Positions 25,153-34,115 of a DNA stretch of 64,000 bases are shown piece after piece. Position numbers and translations under genes: made by a program. The stretch's first letter is position 1. Every line of letters starts with the position of its first letter. Where the stretch lies: NCBI RefSeq assembly GCF_001684975.1, contig NZ_MAYH01000001.1:769242-833241 (forward strand), given 5' to 3'. Under the pieces are notes generated by a model. The model saw nothing but the letters and a program-made list of their open reading frames with translations, was not told where the DNA came from and searched no databases. Source of the DNA: Chryseobacterium artocarpi. GTDB taxonomy: Bacteria > Bacteroidota > Bacteroidia > Flavobacteriales > Weeksellaceae.

Positions 25153-26232
25153 ATGAAAAAAATATCTGTCATATTTATTCTGCCGGACCTAGAAACCGGA
25201 GGTGCAGAAAGAATAGTTACCACCATTGCAAATCATCTTTCCAGGGATCGTTTTGAGCCTAAGATTTTGTTGTTGCGTAAACAGGGCGGATATCTTAATT
25301 TCCTGAAAAAAGATGTAGAAATTATAGACATCAATACTGAAAGAATCAGACATTCATTAAAACCTATTTTAAGAGAAATCTATAGAAGAAGACCTGATAT
25401 TGTATTTTCAGGTTTTGGAGAAGTGAATGCTTATTTATCATTATTTATCAAGCTTTTTCCAAGGACGAAATTTATTGCCCGAGAAACAAATGTTGTCAGC
25501 CAGCATGTTACCCGGAAGGAAATCAGGTTTTTCTATAATTTTTACAATAACTATCAGAAAATCATTGCACAGAGTGATGATATGATGAAAGATCTGGTAA
25601 GTAATTTTAATATCAAAAAGAAAAAAATTACCAAGATCAATAATCCGGTTGACTTTGATTTTATAGATGAAAAGCTGAGTATAGCTGTAAAGCCAGAGGG
25701 TTTTAAATATAATTATAAAAATGTAGTAGCCATCGGGAATCTTTCTGCCAGAAAAGGATTCGATAACCTGTTGAAAGTATTTTCAAGACTTAAGAACAAA
25801 AATATTATGCTTCACATTCTGGGTGACGGGAAAGACAAAGAAGTTTTGCTTCAGATGAAGGAATTTTTGGGGTTAAAAAATGTCATTTTCCATGGAAGAC
25901 AGGAAAACCCTTATCAGTTTTTAAAATATGCTGATCTTTTTATTCTTTCTTCAAGATACGAAGGCTTTCCTAATGTTTTACTGGAGGCAGGAGCCTGTGG
26001 GACTTATTCTTTAGCCAATAATTGCCCCGGCGGAATTAATGAGATCATTCAGAATAATGTGAATGGTGAAATTGGTAATATTGAGAATTATGAGGATTTC
26101 GCACAGAAAATAATCACTGTCATGCAGCAGAATTATAATCGTGATGCTATAAGAAATTCTATTAAATCAAGATTTTCAAAGAATATTATATTAGACAAAT
26201 ACGAGAAAGTTTTACTGGATTTAGTGAAGTAG
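25153..26232 (+). CDS. GT4-family glycosyltransferase
   Basis: This 359-aa GT-B glycosyltransferase has an N-terminal domain with the glycine loop LPDLETGGAERIVTTIANHL. Its C-terminal domain carries VAIGNLSARKGFDNLLKVF, MLHILGDGKDKEVL and the E-x7-E signature region SSRYEGFPNVLLEAGACGT. Family 4 enzymes transfer sugars from nucleotide donors with retention, often in capsule, LPS or glycan assembly. Sugar and acceptor cannot be read. No signal peptide or membrane segment is present, so it probably acts at the inner membrane face. There is no polysaccharide gene cluster around it. Confidence 0.88.
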   Translation: MKKISVIFILPDLETGGAERIVTTIANHLSRDRFEPKILLLRKQGGYLNFLKKDVEIIDINTERIRHSLKPILREIYRRRPDIVFSGFGEVNAYLSLFIKLFPRTKFIARETNVVSQHVTRKEIRFFYNFYNNYQKIIAQSDDMMKDLVSNFNIKKKKITKINNPVDFDFIDEKLSIAVKPEGFKYNYKNVVAIGNLSARKGFDNLLKVFSRLKNKNIMLHILGDGKDKEVLLQMKEFLGLKNVIFHGRQENPYQFLKYADLFILSSRYEGFPNVLLEAGACGTYSLANNCPGGINEIIQNNVNGEIGNIENYEDFAQKIITVMQQNYNRDAIRNSIKSRFSKNIILDKYEKVLLDLVK

Positions 26233-26296
26233 AATTGTCAGATTTGTCTTATGGGGCTTTATTTTCTTAGATTTGGACCCGATAAAATAAAGATCA

Positions 26297-26644
26297 ATGA
26301 ATAAAATCCCCAAAATAGGATGCGCATGTGAAAAACCTGATTCGAATTATACTGAATACAGAAGTTCAGAATTAGGTATAGATCATACTAACGGAAGACA
26401 TGGAGAAGTAAGCATTCAACAATGTAAATTATGCCAAAGAATATGGATTCATTATTTTGTTGAATATGAGCACTATTCCAAATCAGGAAGATGGTTCAAG
26501 GGAATTGTTTCAAAAAAAGACCGCCCAAATATAACTCCGGAAAACGCTATTGAATATCTTGAAAGTATTGAATGGTATGTGTATGGAGGCTCGTTTTTTG
26601 AAAGTACAGGTGAAATAGGAAGCGGGAAGGTAAAGGTAGATTAA
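26297..26644 (+). CDS. Small cysteine-containing protein of unknown function
   Basis: This 115-aa cytoplasmic protein carries CACEKPDSN near the N-terminus and CKLCQRIWIHYFVEYEH in the middle, a pair that could bind zinc. A short histidine/tyrosine-rich core follows, then a C-terminal segment ESIEWYVYGGSFFEST. No known domain is recognised. It stands 64 bp after the glycosyltransferase gene and 127 bp before the dihydrolipoyl dehydrogenase gene. Co-transcription with the former is possible. Confidence 0.65.
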   Translation: MNKIPKIGCACEKPDSNYTEYRSSELGIDHTNGRHGEVSIQQCKLCQRIWIHYFVEYEHYSKSGRWFKGIVSKKDRPNITPENAIEYLESIEWYVYGGSFFESTGEIGSGKVKVD

Positions 26645-26698
26645 TAACCGCCTTAAGGTATTTAAAATTTTTTGATCTCAAAATTGATAAAACTCACT

Positions 26699-26728
26699 TT
26701 GGTGCTTGGTAATTTATATGTAAATTTG
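26699..26728 (+). promoter_or_regulatory. Bacteroidetes-type promoter of lpdA
   Basis: TTG at 26699-26701, a 19-bp spacer and TAAATTTG at 26721-26728 match the consensus exactly. The ATG lies 43 bp further on. Confidence 0.8.
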
Positions 26729-26771
26729 TGAGACTTAAGATAGATAATAATAAACAAATTCATAAAATAAC

Positions 26772-28175
26772 ATGAGTCAATTCGATGTTACCGTAATAGG
26801 TTCTGGTCCTGGTGGTTATGTAGCTGCTATCCGTGCAGCACAGTTAGGTTTCAAAACAGCAATTATTGAAAAATATTCAACTTTAGGCGGAACTTGTCTT
26901 AACGTTGGATGTATTCCGTCAAAAGCACTTCTTGACAGCTCTGAGCATTTTGAAAATGCAAAACACAATTTTGCAGGTCACGGAATTATCATCAATGAGC
27001 CACAAGTAGATATTGCAAGAATCATTGAGCGTAAAAATGAAGTTGTAGATCAAACAACTAAAGGAATCAATTTCTTAATGGACAAAAACAAAATCACTGT
27101 TTTTGAAGGATTAGGAAGCTTTGAATCTGCTACTCAGATTAAAATCACTAAAAAAGACGGTTCTTCTGAAACGATCGAATCTAAATATACCATTATTGCA
27201 ACGGGTTCTAAACCGTCTTCACTTCCTTTTATCACTCTTGATAAAGAAAGAGTAATCACTTCTACTGAAGCATTAAACCTTAAAGAGGTTCCTAAGCACT
27301 TAGTAGTAATTGGTGGTGGTGTAATTGGTCTTGAATTAGGTTCTGTATACCTAAGATTAGGAGCTCAGGTAACGGTAGTTGAGTTCATGGATAAAATCAT
27401 CCCTGGAATGGATGGAGCTTTAAGTAAAGAGTTAACTAAAGTTCTTAAAAAACAAGGTATGAAGTTTATGCTTTCTACAGCAGTTTCTGCAGTGGAAAGA
27501 AATGGAGATACTGTAAAAATCACAGCTAAAGATAAAAAAGGAGAAGAAGTCGTAGTAGAAGGAGATTATTGTTTAGTTTCTGTAGGTAGAAAACCTTACA
27601 CAGATGGTCTTGGTCTTGAAAAAGCTGGTGTAGAGCTTGACGAAAGAGGAAGAGTAAAAACAAATGACCATTTACAGACTAACGTTGCAAACATTTATGC
27701 AATCGGTGATGTTATTAAAGGTGCTATGCTTGCTCACAAAGCTGAAGAAGAAGGAGTTCTTGTTGCTGAAATCTTAGCAGGTCAAAAACCTCACATCAAC
27801 TACAACTTAATTCCTGGTGTTGTATATACTTGGCCAGAAGTTGCGGGTGTAGGTAAAACTGAAGAGCAATTGAAAGAAGAAGGAGTAGCTTACAAAGTAG
27901 GTTCTTTCCCAATGAGAGCATTAGGAAGAAGCCGTGCAAGTGGAGATACAGACGGACTTGTGAAGATTATTGCTGACGAGAAAACTGACGAGATCTTAGG
28001 AATGCACATCATTGGAGCAAGAGCTGCTGACCTTATTGCTGAAGGAGTAATTGCTATGGAATTCCGTGCAAGCGCTGAAGATATTGCAAGAAGTTCTCAC
28101 GCTCACCCAACATATGCAGAAGCTATTAAAGAAGCTGCATTAGATGCTACGGCAAAAAGATCTATCCATATGTAA
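26772..28175 (+). CDS. lpdA: Dihydrolipoyl dehydrogenase (E3)
   Basis: This 467-aa flavoprotein has an FAD-binding GxGxxG at VIGSGPGGYVAAIRAAQLG and the redox disulfide GGTCLNVGCIPSK. The NAD site is VVIGGGVIGLELGSV, the second FAD motif is ANIYAIGDVIKGAMLAHKA, and the C-terminal interface histidine is in HAHPTYAEAIKEAA. It reoxidises dihydrolipoamide in the pyruvate, 2-oxoglutarate and glycine cleavage complexes. Length and motifs are canonical. It is expressed as a single gene from a strong promoter and ends at a hairpin. Confidence 0.96.
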   Translation: MSQFDVTVIGSGPGGYVAAIRAAQLGFKTAIIEKYSTLGGTCLNVGCIPSKALLDSSEHFENAKHNFAGHGIIINEPQVDIARIIERKNEVVDQTTKGINFLMDKNKITVFEGLGSFESATQIKITKKDGSSETIESKYTIIATGSKPSSLPFITLDKERVITSTEALNLKEVPKHLVVIGGGVIGLELGSVYLRLGAQVTVVEFMDKIIPGMDGALSKELTKVLKKQGMKFMLSTAVSAVERNGDTVKITAKDKKGEEVVVEGDYCLVSVGRKPYTDGLGLEKAGVELDERGRVKTNDHLQTNVANIYAIGDVIKGAMLAHKAEEEGVLVAEILAGQKPHINYNLIPGVVYTWPEVAGVGKTEEQLKEEGVAYKVGSFPMRALGRSRASGDTDGLVKIIADEKTDEILGMHIIGARAADLIAEGVIAMEFRASAEDIARSSHAHPTYAEAIKEAALDATAKRSIHM

Positions 28176-28206
28176 TATTTGATTAAAATTTAATCATTGA
28201 AATAAT

Positions 28207-28244
28207 AAAGAGACTGACTCATTTTTGAGTCAGCCTCTTTTGTT
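28207..28244 (+). terminator. Terminator of lpdA
   Basis: A 14-nt stem with one mismatch (28207-28220 with 28227-28240) has a 6-nt loop and is followed by TTTGTTTT. Confidence 0.85.
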
Positions 28245-28275
28245 TTATAAAGTTATATGAAGATTAACTAATTTC

Positions 28276-28292
28276 ATTCGTGCATTAGTGGC
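28276..28292 (+). repeat. Dispersed repeat ATTCGTGCATTAGTGGC
   Basis: This single perfect copy of the 17-bp core found also at 37364 (inverted) and 37510 lies between the lpdA terminator and the next gene. Confidence 0.65.
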
Positions 28293-28379
28293 AAAAAAGA
28301 AAAATGTTTTTTACAAAGTAAATTTCTTCAATACTGATTTTTTGGCATAAAAATGGAAACTGATTCTGAAAAAATAAGT

Positions 28380-29219
28380 ATGAGAAAAATATTTATAGGT
28401 TTGATGATTTTAGCAGGTATCAGTTCATTTGCACAAGAAGCAGGAAAAGCAGGAGAGTTGCTGAGAAATGAGGCGTCAACCTCTGAAATGCAGTCGCAAA
28501 ATTCTTCCGGTTTTAGAAATAAAACCTTTGAACGAAATTCAGGAAATCAAAATAACAGAATTAAAAATCCTAGCTATCAATGGAATAGAAATTATGGATA
28601 TGCCGAAGTCTTTCTACGAGTTCCTGAACAAGGGTTCTTTACCGTTGAAGTTGGAGATCAGATGATTGCTAACGGCTCCGGGAAATTTCGTTTTTTTGAT
28701 CTTCAATCAGGAAGGGTACCTGTTTCAATCTATGAAAACGGATTTTTAATTTATAGAAGCTCATTAATGCTGCGTAATAATAGCAGAATGGTATTAGACT
28801 TTTTTACCAATGAAGGCTTGTATCTTTTAGATTCATATCCTGTTCAAGGGCAATATGGGTTTAATGACTGGAATGATATATGGAATAATCCTTACGGAAA
28901 TAACCCTGGAAATTGGGGAAGCCAAGGCAATGTAATGGATAATAATACATTCCGTCGTTTTTTTGATATGATGAAGAAAAATGAAAGCTTTGATGATGGT
29001 AAGATTGCTTTAATTAATCAGCAGATGAAAAACTCAATGTTTACTGCAACACAAATACGCGATCTGGTAAAATCGTTAAGTTTTGATAAAAACAAACTAT
29101 CACTGGCAAAATCTATGTATCGAAATTGTTTAGATAAAGACAGATATTTTGTAGTATATGATGCTTTTGATTTTGAAAGCAGCAAACGTGAGCTGATGAA
29201 TTATATTTCCAGATTATAA
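28380..29219 (+). CDS. Exported DUF4476 protein
   Basis: This 279-aa protein has a signal peptide when started at 28380 (MRKIFIGLMILAGISSFAQ). The upstream ATG at 28353 would add nine polar residues and is less likely. A Gln/Asn/Ser-rich linker precedes a beta-rich middle part (YAEVFLRVPEQGFFTVEVGD). The C-terminal part (about 195-279, FRRFFDMMKKNESFDDGKIA, RDLVKSLSFDKNKLSLAKSM) matches DUF4476, a helical domain of exported Bacteroidetes proteins. The function is unknown. A terminator follows. Confidence 0.82.
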   Translation: MRKIFIGLMILAGISSFAQEAGKAGELLRNEASTSEMQSQNSSGFRNKTFERNSGNQNNRIKNPSYQWNRNYGYAEVFLRVPEQGFFTVEVGDQMIANGSGKFRFFDLQSGRVPVSIYENGFLIYRSSLMLRNNSRMVLDFFTNEGLYLLDSYPVQGQYGFNDWNDIWNNPYGNNPGNWGSQGNVMDNNTFRRFFDMMKKNESFDDGKIALINQQMKNSMFTATQIRDLVKSLSFDKNKLSLAKSMYRNCLDKDRYFVVYDAFDFESSKRELMNYISRL

Positions 29220-29224
29220 TATAC

Positions 29225-29251
29225 AGAGAGAAGTGATGAACTTCTCTTTTT
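29225..29251 (+). terminator. Terminator of the DUF4476 gene
   Basis: AGAGAAGT and ACTTCTCT form an 8-bp stem with a GATG-type loop, followed by eight or more T. Confidence 0.85.
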
Positions 29252-29365
29252 TTTTGTGTTGAAAATTTAATGATATAAAATTTTTATAATTGCTATGAAT
29301 GCAGTAATGAATTTCTAAGTGGTTTTATTAATCTATGTGGTTGAAATTATACTTTTAGAATAAAG

Positions 29366-29812
29366 TTACATCATCTTCAGATTATCATAGAAACTGCTTT
29401 TTTTAGGAGCGATATTAAACTGTATCCCGAAAGTAATCCCTTTAAAATATTTGTCCTTATGTATTGGGAATGCATATCCAGTGTTCAGAAAGAACATATT
29501 GAATATGGATATTCCAATTCTTGGCTCTATAGCATATTGATTGAAGGAAGCACCATATAGCTGTCCGTTATTGATAAAATAAACATTAGCTTCTGGAATA
29601 AATTTATTAGTTTCATTGATGCGTGTGTAAAGTATTGAAGGTCCCAAAATCAATGATTTATTACTTGAATCCCCAAGTTTGAATTGCAATCCGGCTTGAA
29701 GAACATTTCTCCCGGTATAACGATAGGAAACATTTAGAGCTGTCCTTTCTAATATTTGTGCATTTGAGGTAAAAATGAATAGAAAAGAGAATAAGATTAA
29801 ATATTTTTTCAT
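29366..29812 (-). CDS. Small exported beta-rich protein of unknown function
   Basis: This 148-aa protein starts with a signal peptide (MKKYLILFSFLFIFTSNAQ). Its alternating polar/aromatic strands (NVSYRYTGRNVLQAGLQFKL, GITFGIQFNI) are typical of small outer-membrane beta-barrels. The longer frame to 29908 adds a non-signal N-terminus and is rejected. It is transcribed divergently from the CvfB-like gene, with 130 bp between the starts. No family is assigned. Confidence 0.65.
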   Translation of the reverse strand: MKKYLILFSFLFIFTSNAQILERTALNVSYRYTGRNVLQAGLQFKLGDSSNKSLILGPSILYTRINETNKFIPEANVYFINNGQLYGASFNQYAIEPRIGISIFNMFFLNTGYAFPIHKDKYFKGITFGIQFNIAPKKSSFYDNLKMM

Positions 29813-29915
29813 GATTTTAGGTATTTTTTTATTCAAATGTACTGGTTTTAAAAGCTGTATGAAAGATAAAATGATTCTTGGATGTATTAAATAGGTTAAA
29901 ATCTTCAAATTTCCG

Positions 29916-29923
29916 TACCTTTG
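29916..29923 (+). promoter_or_regulatory. -7 element for the CvfB-like gene
   Basis: TACCTTTG matches TAnnTTTG and lies 19 bp before the ATG at 29943. The -33 TTG is not present at the standard spacing. Confidence 0.45.
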
Positions 29924-29942
29924 TCAGCTAATTTTATCATTA

Positions 29943-30770
29943 ATGCAACTCGGAAAAACTCAGGCACTACAAATCGCAGAAAAAATTAACTCAGGATGGA
30001 TCTTAAAAGATGAAGAATCCAGTGAAAAAGCTTTTCTTCCTAAAATCTTCATTCGTGATGAACAGGAAGTAGGTGAGTATGTTGAAGTTTTCGTATATCA
30101 GGATGATGATAAATTAAAAGCAACTACTGAAATTCCTTTGGCAGAAGTAGGTGAATTTGCTGTCATGAGCTGTGTACAGAGTCTTCCAAGTGGGGCGTTT
30201 ATGGATTGGGGAATCATTAAAGATTTGTTTATTCCTTATAAACAGCAGAAAACAAAAATCATTGAAGGGAAAAGATATCTTGTTTATATCTATGTAGATG
30301 AAGATATGGAGCTGATTACAGGAACTACAAAATTCAAGAGAAATCCACAATATGAAGATCTTCCGTTCCAAAAAGGAGATAAAGTAGATCTTATCATGAT
30401 GAATGAAAGTGAACTGGGATGGAATGTGGTGATTAATAAAAAATATATCGGCTTGGTGTATGCTTCTGATGTTTTCAAAAAATTATATCCATTGTCAGAA
30501 GAGAAAGGATATATTAAAGCAATTCGTGAAGATGGGAAAATTGATATTTCCCTTCAGCCGGAAGGATTTGAAAATATTGATGAATTCAAGCAAAAAATCC
30601 TTGATAAACTTGAAGAAAATTATGGTATTCTTTATGTATCGGATAAGTCTTCCCCTGAGGAGATCAAAGATGAACTTCAAATGAGCAAGAAAAACTTCAA
30701 AAAAGCCATTGGTGGACTTTATAAAGATAAAATCATCGATATTTCAGACGACAAAATCAAATTATTATAA
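29943..30770 (+). CDS. S1-like RNA-binding protein, CvfB/YitL family
   Basis: This 275-aa cytoplasmic protein matches the CvfB layout of successive S1-like beta-barrels and a C-terminal winged helix. Visible markers are FLPKIFIRDEQEVGEYVEVF, FAVMSCVQSLPSGAFMDWG, YIYVDEDMELITGTTKFKRN and the C-terminal helix pair MSKKNFKKAIGGLYKDKII. The family binds RNA and affects virulence gene expression in Staphylococcus. Its role here is unproven. It ends at a strong terminator. Confidence 0.88.
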   Translation: MQLGKTQALQIAEKINSGWILKDEESSEKAFLPKIFIRDEQEVGEYVEVFVYQDDDKLKATTEIPLAEVGEFAVMSCVQSLPSGAFMDWGIIKDLFIPYKQQKTKIIEGKRYLVYIYVDEDMELITGTTKFKRNPQYEDLPFQKGDKVDLIMMNESELGWNVVINKKYIGLVYASDVFKKLYPLSEEKGYIKAIREDGKIDISLQPEGFENIDEFKQKILDKLEENYGILYVSDKSSPEEIKDELQMSKKNFKKAIGGLYKDKIIDISDDKIKLL

Positions 30771-30774
30771 AAAT

Positions 30775-30802
30775 AAAAGAGCAGAATTTTTTCTGCTCTT
30801 TT
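30775..30802 (+). terminator. Terminator of the CvfB-like gene
   Basis: A perfect 12-bp stem (AAAAGAGCAGAA, TTCTGCTCTTTT) has a TTTT loop. Confidence 0.88.
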
Positions 30803-30940
30803 GCTTTATCTACACTTGCTGCCTATTATTTGAATATCTAAATAAAGGAGTTTATATAATTTCTTTTAACGATTTACGCGTAAAAATTCTATACTTTATT
30901 TCAAAACATGATGTAAATCATAACAATTTTGTTTAATTTT

Positions 30941-31010
30941 TTTGTTTAACAATTTTGTCAAAAATAAAATTCGGTTTAAATTTGCACAAATTTGTTTAAC
31001 AAAAATGTCA
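30941..31010. promoter_or_regulatory. Two TetR-type operators 50 bp apart at the efflux operon promoter
   Basis: TTTGTTTAACAATTTTGTCA at 30941-30960 and TTTGTTTAACAAAAATGTCA at 30991-31010 match in 17 of 20 positions. They contain the palindrome TTGTT-T-AACAA. The first covers the -33 TTG and the second covers the start codon of the tetR-like gene. This is what autorepression by a TetR dimer would need. Confidence 0.6.
30955..30984 (+). promoter_or_regulatory. Bacteroidetes-type promoter of the TetR/efflux operon
   Basis: TTG at 30955-30957, a 19-bp spacer and TAAATTTG at 30977-30984 are an exact consensus match. The ATG lies 20 bp on, so the leader is short. Confidence 0.8.
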
Positions 31011-31598
31011 AATCAAGCAAAAAAAGACCAAACACAGGAATTGATCAAGGAGACAGCGAAGAAATTATTCTTTGTGAAAGGAAAATTTGATGCTACTACG
31101 CAGGAGATTGCAGATGAAGCTGGAGTAAATAGAACCCTTATTAATTATTATTTCCGATCAAGAGACAAACTGATCCAAATCATTTTTGATGAAGCTCAGA
31201 AAGTAGAGCAGGAGAAATCAAAGATTATTCAGAATGCGGATCTTCCGTTTAAGGAGAAGATCAGTCAATTTATAGAAAGCAGCCTTTCTACAAGCCTTCA
31301 ATATCCGTATTTGGAAACTTATATCGTTTCTCAGATCAATAAAGGAACTTGTCATCAAAGAGAAATTGAAGAAGATATCTTACAGCAAATGTACAATGAT
31401 ATCGAAAAAGAAATGGAATTGGGAAATATCGAGAAAACAAGCCCGGTTCAGTTTATTCTGAATATGGTTTCCTTATTAGTATTCCCAAGTGCAATACGAC
31501 CGCTTTTTATGGAAAATCTGATGATCAGTGATGAAGAGTATGATAAGATTATTTCAGAGAGAAAAGAAATCATTATCAATATGTTATTTAAAAACTAG
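31005..31598 (+). CDS. TetR/AcrR family regulator of the efflux operon
   Basis: This 197-aa repressor has the N-terminal TetR helix-turn-helix (TQEIADEAGVNRTLINYYFR) and a C-terminal ligand domain. The ATG at 31005 gives the natural family start (MSNQAKKDQTQELIKETAK). A longer frame back to 30942 would run through the promoter and is rejected. It is the first gene of an operon with TolC, adaptor and RND genes. TetR proteins usually repress such pumps until a substrate binds. Two matching operators flank its promoter, which supports autoregulation. Confidence 0.9.
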   Translation: MSNQAKKDQTQELIKETAKKLFFVKGKFDATTQEIADEAGVNRTLINYYFRSRDKLIQIIFDEAQKVEQEKSKIIQNADLPFKEKISQFIESSLSTSLQYPYLETYIVSQINKGTCHQREIEEDILQQMYNDIEKEMELGNIEKTSPVQFILNMVSLLVFPSAIRPLFMENLMISDEEYDKIISERKEIIINMLFKN

Positions 31599-31687
31599 AA
31601 AGATCTAAAGTATTTCTGAAAATGATTCGTCATTGAAAATGAAATAATAGCAAAAAACAGTATAAGAAATAAACGAAGTATAAAATT

Positions 31688-33040
31688 ATGAATAGAAAAC
31701 GTATAACTGCTAAAAAGCTAAAGATTGGGATAGCTGCAGCATTTATGATTTTCGGTTTTTCATCGGTGTCTGCCCAGCAGCAGGTTACTCTGCAGGAAGC
31801 CATTAAACAGGCACTCCAGAATAAGGCTGAAGCTAAAAAAGCAGCCTTACAGGTTAAAAAAGCCGAATATAAGATTGATGAGGCTAAAGCCGGAGCTCTT
31901 CCACAGATCAGTGTAGCGGGAGGTGTTTCTTATAACCCGATTATTCAGGAAACGGTAGTAGAGATCATGGGACAGCGAAACATTTTCAAAATGGGACAGC
32001 CATGGAACTCAAACATTTCTGCAACTTTAAATCAGGCGTTGTTTGATCAGAGAGTTTTCATCGGTCTAAAAGCTGCAAAATCCACAAGAGAATTTTATGT
32101 ATTAAACTCTCAGCTGACTAATGAGCAGATCATTGTAAACGTAGCAACTGCTTATTACAATGTATTTGTACAGGAAGAAAACCTGAAAACACTGGAAACA
32201 AGCTATAAGAATACTGAAAAAGTAAGAAATGTTATCAAAAGTCTTGTAGATAATGGTTTAGCAAAACCTATTGATCTGGACAGAACAAATGTTCAGCTTA
32301 CCAATATCGCTTCCAATAAGCAAAAGCTAGTAAATGGGGTAGAACTTGCTAAAAACTCTCTTAAATTCTATATGGGAGTGCCAATGGACTCTTCTATTGA
32401 ATTGGAAGAAAAGACTATAGAGCCAAAACCGGAGCTTATCGCTGGACAAATCAATTTAGATAACAGATCTGAAGTGAAAGTTCTAAGAAAGCAAATGGAG
32501 CTTCTACAGTTTAATAAAAAGGCGACAGAAGCATTCCTTTATCCTACAGTAAGTCTTCAGGCAAACTACGGATGGTACGGAATGGGGACAAAATTCCCTT
32601 GGTTCAACGGAATCAGTAATGGTGTAAACTGGAGTGATGCGGCATCTGTAGGATTAAATGTAAACATTCCAATCTTCACGGGTGGAGCTACAAAATCTAA
32701 GATCCAACAAGCTGAAATCGATATTCAGGATCTGAATCAGGATATTGAAAATACACAGCTAACCTTGAATTTAGATTATAAGAATGCTACGACCAATATG
32801 GAAAATGCTTTAATCAATATTCAGAGTATGAAGGATAATGTGGCATTGGCAGAAAAAGTACAGGCAAATACACAATCTAACTATCAATATGGATTAGCAA
32901 CCCTTACAGATCTATTAGATACAGATAATTCTTTAACTGAAGCAAAACAAAATTATGCTAATGCTTTATTAGATTATAAGCAGGCTGAAATTCAGTTGAT
33001 GAAAGCAAAAGGAGAGTTAAACACATTACAAAACCCATAA
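31688..33040 (+). CDS. TolC-family outer-membrane efflux channel
   Basis: This 450-aa exported protein has a signal peptide and then the duplicated TolC helical-barrel layout: VTLQEAIKQALQNKAEAKKA at the start of the mature part, and the second repeat around NLDYKNATTNMENALINIQS and LATLTDLLDTDNSLTEAKQN. It forms the outer-membrane exit duct for the RND pump. It lies 89 bp after tetR and 6 bp before the adaptor gene, so the four genes make one operon. Confidence 0.92.
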   Translation: MNRKRITAKKLKIGIAAAFMIFGFSSVSAQQQVTLQEAIKQALQNKAEAKKAALQVKKAEYKIDEAKAGALPQISVAGGVSYNPIIQETVVEIMGQRNIFKMGQPWNSNISATLNQALFDQRVFIGLKAAKSTREFYVLNSQLTNEQIIVNVATAYYNVFVQEENLKTLETSYKNTEKVRNVIKSLVDNGLAKPIDLDRTNVQLTNIASNKQKLVNGVELAKNSLKFYMGVPMDSSIELEEKTIEPKPELIAGQINLDNRSEVKVLRKQMELLQFNKKATEAFLYPTVSLQANYGWYGMGTKFPWFNGISNGVNWSDAASVGLNVNIPIFTGGATKSKIQQAEIDIQDLNQDIENTQLTLNLDYKNATTNMENALINIQSMKDNVALAEKVQANTQSNYQYGLATLTDLLDTDNSLTEAKQNYANALLDYKQAEIQLMKAKGELNTLQNP

Positions 33041-33046
33041 TAAACA

Positions 33047-34108
33047 ATGAAAAAAACTTTAATATATATCATCGTAGCCGCTGTACTTGTAGGGTTAGCA
33101 GCGTATAAGATTGCCGGTAACAAAGAGAAACAGACTCAGGAAGTAAAGGAGGTTGCTAAGCAGGTTGATAAAATCAACGTAAATGTCGTAACCGTTTCCA
33201 GAGAAAATATAGATACTGATTATTCAGCAAACGGAACATTCCTTCCAAAGCAGGAAATGAATCAGTCTTCTGAAATTTCAGGACGTATCGTAAATGTTTT
33301 GGTAAAAGAAGGTTCAAGAGTAGGGGCAGGACAGGTTTTAGCAACAATTAAAAGAGATGCTATCGAGGTAGATGTTACACAAGCTCAGAATAACTTACAA
33401 AACGCGATTATTGATAACCAACGTTACGAAAACGCATACAAAACAGGTGGAGTTACAAAACAACAGCTTGATAATTCAAGATTACAGCTGAAAAACATGC
33501 AGGCAGCAGTTAGAGCTCAAGGTGTAAAAGTAAACGATACAAGCATTCGTGCAGGAATCAGTGGTACAATCAACAAAAAAATGGTTGAACCAGGAACAGT
33601 AGTTTCTCCTGGGACAGCGATGTTTGAAATCGTTAATATCAATAGCTTAAAGCTTTCTGTGTTAGTAGATGAAAGCCAGATCGGAAAAATCCAGTTGGGT
33701 CAGGAAGTTCCAATTAAAGTAAACGTTTTACCTGAAGATTCTTTCGTGGGTAGAATTACATTTATTGCTCCTAAGAGTGATGCTTCATTGAATTTCCCGG
33801 TTGAAATTGAAGTTCAGAACAGAGGAAACTTAAAAGCTGGTATGTATGCAACGGCTACCTTTAAAACCAACAACGGAGCAGAAACTCAGAATATGCTTAC
33901 AGTTCCTGCAGAAGCGTTTGTAAACGGTGTAAGTTCAGGACAGCTATTCGTTGTTCAGAATGGAGTTGCTAAACTGATCAAAGTAACTATCGGAAAAGTT
34001 TACGGAGATAAAGTACAGGTGTTAAGCGGGCTGAACGATGGTGAGCAAGTAGTAACCAGCGGACAGATCAACCTGGACAACGGATCTAAAGTGAACATTA
34101 TAAAGTAG
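33047..34108 (+). CDS. RND efflux periplasmic adaptor (membrane fusion protein)
   Basis: This 353-aa protein has an N-terminal membrane anchor (TLIYIIVAAVLVGLAAYKIA). The biotinyl-lipoyl domain halves (GRIVNVLVKEGSRVGAGQVL, IRAGISGTINKKMVEPGTVV) enclose a helical hairpin. A beta-barrel and a membrane-proximal domain (LFVVQNGVAKLIKVTIGKVY) follow. It bridges the inner-membrane transporter and the TolC channel. The gene lies between them with 6 and 7 bp spacing. Confidence 0.93.
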   Translation: MKKTLIYIIVAAVLVGLAAYKIAGNKEKQTQEVKEVAKQVDKINVNVVTVSRENIDTDYSANGTFLPKQEMNQSSEISGRIVNVLVKEGSRVGAGQVLATIKRDAIEVDVTQAQNNLQNAIIDNQRYENAYKTGGVTKQQLDNSRLQLKNMQAAVRAQGVKVNDTSIRAGISGTINKKMVEPGTVVSPGTAMFEIVNINSLKLSVLVDESQIGKIQLGQEVPIKVNVLPEDSFVGRITFIAPKSDASLNFPVEIEVQNRGNLKAGMYATATFKTNNGAETQNMLTVPAEAFVNGVSSGQLFVVQNGVAKLIKVTIGKVYGDKVQVLSGLNDGEQVVTSGQINLDNGSKVNIIK

Positions 34109-34115
34109 ACGATTT

